A DNA stretch of 62,000 nt from Tubiluchus corallicola (taxonomy: Eukaryota; Priapulida; Priapulimorpha; Priapulimorphida; Tubiluchidae). Positions 58,018 through 62,000 of the stretch are shown one piece after another. The notes beneath the pieces were generated by a model. It was given only the letters and a program-made list of their open reading frames with translations, was not told where the DNA came from and did not search any database. The stretch spans positions 69,933-131,932 of the forward strand of contig JAQGDQ010000146.1 of assembly GCA_030141605.1 (NCBI GenBank), given 5' to 3'. A program made the translations under genes and the position numbers. Each line of letters starts with the position of its first letter. The stretch's first letter is position 1.

Positions 58018-58363
58018 CTAGACTAATCATTTAAAATGTTTGTGCTGACTCACCCTCCAGGATGCGCCACTCACTAATCAAAAACATATTTTTAATCTTA
58101 CTGACAAAATGCAGTAATTTAAATTTTACTTAGTTAGTAACAGGTATGCTACGCATGCTCAGATTATTTTTTCAAACTTTACGTAATGTTATCTAAACTT
58201 GTTTCAAACGACCTATCATTAAAATGGCTGCCCCTTACGGTAATCGCAGGAGTTTAAATTTACAAGTTTTATACAGCGTTACTGCTGACGCGAGCCGTGT
58301 GTGCTAAAAGGCAGTGTGTAAGTGGTATAAAATGTTAAGTCGAATTTTTTAAGCTTTATGTAA

Positions 58364-58719
58364 GTGGAGGGTTTTTTTGTGCTCAATCACTTTCACTGCA
58401 AACTAGACAAAGGAGAATTCATTACCGACATCACTAAAACACAGCAGCTCTGTATCAAGTCCAAATTAAAAAAACATTTAATGACTCGTTTTGAATATCC
58501 GACATACGAACACGAAGATACTTACTCAAATCATAATTTCATTTTTCCTGACCTTACTAAACTAGTTTATATTTTATTTTTGAATTTCTAGTTGCACTTG
58601 TAGTTTAGCTTGCACCAGATGCATTTGCCCAGAACAGTGTATGTTTTTATAAGAACTAACACTGATTGTCTGTCTTTTATTATAATGGTCAATGTTTTTA
58701 AAATGGCAAATAAAGATTT

Positions 58720-58720
<1 letters not shown>
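58364..58720 (+). mobile_element. Possible LINE 3' end
   Basis: A frame with IKSKLKKHLMTRFE, weakly like the ORF2 end of LINEs, then an AT-rich segment ending AATGGCAAATAAAGATTTT. The ACT array starts at that point, so it may be the expanded tail of the insertion. Confidence 0.3.
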
Positions 58721-59124
<404 letters not shown>

Positions 59125-59940
59125 TTTTCTCACTTCTTTCATGGGGTATTCGGTTCCAGTGCTCAACAGTTTTTGCCCTTAGTTTCTCTCTCTACTTCAA
59201 ACGACTCCGTACTCAAGCCTGGCCATCGTACTTTCTCTGCGAATTCAAGATGCCGTAATTCATACGATTAAGTTCCATTTTTTCTTGATAACTAATATCT
59301 AGTCACTAAATAAGTCAAACCTAGACTGACCTTATTATTGCTCTATTGTAAAGCACTTGTAAAATCTTCGTCCACAATCCAGCAACATTTCACACGTTTT
59401 ATCGCTGATAAAGCAGGTTTACCGCCTATAACCTTGAGAAAGCACTAAATTAAATCGTTCTTACGCACGGAAGCACTTTTGCACATTAATTTACTTACAA
59501 ATTCTATTCTGGCATTTCTCGTTTAAGAACTAAATTAAGTGTAAACGGTTAGGCCTATCAGGGTAGAACGACAATTACACTGCTGGAATGTGAGACGAAA
59601 CTTCATTTAAATTTGTTTCAAATTGACACCCAGGCTGTCCAAAAACTTGCTTTCCGGGGAAAAGAAACAGTTTTTTTACTTAAAGCAAGAATTTATAAGT
59701 CTCATGAATATTGATAGTACATTTAATTTTCTAAATAAATTGTGAAAATATTGTTCTTATCAGGTGATATATTAATGTCGGTCAAAAAGAATACAATAAG
59801 AGAACCTGAACTTTCATTGTTGCAACAACATCATTTTGCATGCCTACAACGTCAAAAGCTGATAGTTTTTATTGTTGAAAGCAGATTTTGATCTGACAGC
59901 TGATAGAAAAGACATTTCCGCAATTTGTGTACAAATTTAA
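59125..59940. other. Spacer without recognised genes
   Basis: Nothing supported between the ACT array and the LINE fragment. Confidence 0.4.
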
Positions 59941-59959
59941 AAGCATTATCATAATGATA

Positions 59960-61012
59960 ATTGCAGAGGGTTTACATGAACACGTGTAAAAGAACTGAAA
60001 TTTCTGGGATTAATACTGAATGAGCATCTAGACTGGCGACCACATATATTCATGATCAGATTAAAAATATCAAAAAATATAGGTATCATCTCATATATTA
60101 AAAACTTTCTGAACACCGAACATCTTCTAACATTATACAACAGTTTAATATTATCATATTTAAATTACTGCACAACATTATGGGGCTTTACTTATACTAC
60201 AAATTTAGAATGCTTAAGAGTTTTACAACGAAAATTTTTACGTGTCATCTTCAAACTAGACAAAAGGAGCACAATTACTACTACACATTTTAAGCAATGT
60301 CAAATATTACTTCTGGATGATGTTATTAATTTTAATGGATGTATATACATGTATAGAACCAACAACAACTTATTTCCAACTTTTTTTGAAAATCCAGTCA
60401 AGCTAAATGTAAAAAAATACAATACCAGATATAATGAATATACCAAGACGTTGTAGAACAAATATGGCGAAACACTTCATCAGCTATATGGGGCCAGTCC
60501 TATGGAACAGACTAAGCCGCAATTCGAAATGTAGTCACTCCCTTTTAACTTTTAAAAAAACCGTCAGAAAAGAAATATTTCAAAAGTATTGAAGAGTAAC
60601 ACAATTTGATAATGGTAATAACCTGCATTTTTTGCTACAGTAATCTTAATATAACGTGACTATGTTTAACAGGATACTGAACACTTTGTAACCATGATCA
60701 CAGTTTTTCTTAGTTTCTCGCTCCATTTCATCTTTCATTCACTACTCCCCCCCATTTTTTTTTAAGATTTCCACATACAGTTTGGCCTGTCAAGCTATGC
60801 TTTTCGGCTCAAACTGTATGCATCAAAAAATTATTCTGTAATGAAATTTGCACATGTATATCCCGCATTATGAAATTTCTTAATAATATTGCATTTATTC
60901 ATATTTATATTTATATTTACTCAAATGGAAAATTATCTGTATTTTAATGCTAATTGTAATGATGCAATGTGGAAAATGAATAAAACTCTTGAAACTCTTG
61001 AAACTCTTGAAA
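59960..61012 (+). mobile_element. LINE 3' half, same family as 18.7 kb
   Basis: The frame starts KELKFLGLILNEHLDWRPHI and runs through SYIKNFLNTEHLLTLYNSLI and YLNYCTTLWGFTYT. It frame-shifts near 60450 and ends YMGPVLWNRLSRNSKCSHSL, then a stop. The 3' sequence matches 18900-19300 and closes with CTTGAAACT repeats. Both copies are 5'-truncated members of one family. Confidence 0.85.
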
Positions 61013-61631
61013 CACCTTCACAGCCGTAGGCGCTATACCAGATGTATTTCAGCGACCACTATTTTATCATTTCCTAGCTTTTCCATTAACCCACCTGTGT
61101 TATGTACTGGACACAAAATTATTGCTTTCTAGATTTGATATCATTTTTGGTACAAGTGCGTTTCAAAAGTTGTGATCTGGTATGAGCTGTTGTGTCTCTA
61201 TCTGTTGCAGTTCTTGAAATCGTACCACTTATGCACATATTAACTTTGAGTCTAATGCGCGCAATGATTTTTAGAAATATTTTTGATGCACCAAATTAAA
61301 ACTCATTTTGCAAAATCGTAATTTGTGGTGCACGATGTTCAACAAGAGGTTTCACGGGCTTAACTCGACTTATTTGTAAAATACATGTATATTGCTAGTT
61401 GCGAATTTCATAAAGATTGAAGATCCGAATCGATCTCTGGCCATACAGTACGTTTGTTGCGATTAGTAGATATTTTAAAACCGAACATGCTGTATTCTCA
61501 GGAAACATGCAGGTATTTCATGCTTGCTTGACCATAATTTAAATTCGAAAACCTAGTTCACTTCTTGAGTTGGGCATTCGTGATTTTTTGTGTCGATCAT
61601 CCTTCTAGACATTAAAATCATTTAACGCTAC
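61013..61631. other. Spacer without recognised genes
   Basis: Nothing supported. Confidence 0.4.
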
Positions 61632-62000
61632 ATAGTAATAGTAGCAATAGCAGTAATAGTAATAGTAATAGTAATAGTAATAGTAATAGTAATAGTAATA
61701 GTAATAGTAATAGTAATAGTAATAGTAATAGTAATAGTAATAGTAATAGTAATAGTAATAGTAATAGTAATAGTAATAGTAATAGTAATAGTAATAGTAA
61801 TAGTAATAGTAATAATAATAACAATAGCAATAGCAATAGCAATAGCAATAGCAATAGCAATAGCAATAGCAATAGCAATAGCAATAGCAATAGCAATAGC
61901 AATAGCAATAGCAATAGCAATAGCAATAGCAATAGCAACAGTAATAGCAATAGTAACAGTAGTAGCAATAGTAACAGTAGTAGCAATAGTAACAGTAGTA
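61632..62000. repeat. (TAGTAA/TAGCAA)n hexanucleotide repeat
   Basis: At least 369 bp, running off the window end. The first half is TAGTAA and the second TAGCAA, with a short AATAATAAC switch near 61811, so two variants were amplified in separate blocks. Confidence 0.97.

Noticed and set aside
61618-61986. Poly-Leu ORF
   Set aside because: Frame of the hexanucleotide repeat at the window end.

Overview
The window is AT-rich animal DNA. Genes are either intronless or split into short exons with GT/AG borders. BEL/Pao, Ty3/Gypsy and LINE remnants, MITE-like elements and large amounts of micro- and minisatellite fill the rest. The gene set (rhodopsin-like GPCRs, a GT10 fucosyltransferase, EGF/collagen-type secreted proteins) together with BEL/Pao and a 5S-like sequence points to a marine invertebrate, perhaps a sponge or cnidarian. 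That placement is an inference with low confidence.

Layout. 0-4 kb: simple repeats, an antisense LINE remnant and two damaged copies of one terminal exon. 5.3-8.7 kb: two tandem intronless GPCR genes on the minus strand. 8.8-13 kb: a LINE reverse-transcriptase (RT) remnant and a truncated Ty3/Gypsy gag. 13.5-14.7 kb: an intronless GT10 fucosyltransferase (minus). 15-19.7 kb: unplaced small ORFs, a possible exon with a frameshift, a MITE, two LINE ends and a terminal exon with repeated GGCRMSW motifs. 20.4-23.7 kb: three different tandem-repeat arrays. 21.6-27.2 kb: the start of a secreted EGF/collagen-type gene (plus; 'gene B') with two homologous 5' blocks. 27.25-27.93 kb: a 106-bp satellite. 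27.9-35.5 kb: a nearly full-length BEL/Pao element with 515-bp LTRs and two frameshifts. 35.5-42.3 kb: mostly repeat remnants. 42.4-43.2 kb: an intronless short-chain dehydrogenase. 43.7-45.5 kb: a degenerate 5S rRNA-like sequence and MITEs. 46.7-55.5 kb: a five-exon secreted collagen-like gene (minus; 'gene A') whose introns hold long minisatellites. 56-62 kb: a possible promoter, a duplicated 21-nt microexon candidate, a LINE and two huge short-unit repeats.

The most interesting coding content is the pair of divergently oriented collagen-type genes. Both start with a signal peptide, all recognised introns are phase 1, and both pass from a C-x2-C motif straight into Gly-X-Y. Gene A has 91 uninterrupted triplets in one 840-nt exon. 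Gene B shows only two triplets before a satellite and the BEL element, and no continuation was found in the window. Other points of note are a satellite whose copies carry paired stem changes, and a GC-rich repeat with a distant inverted copy.
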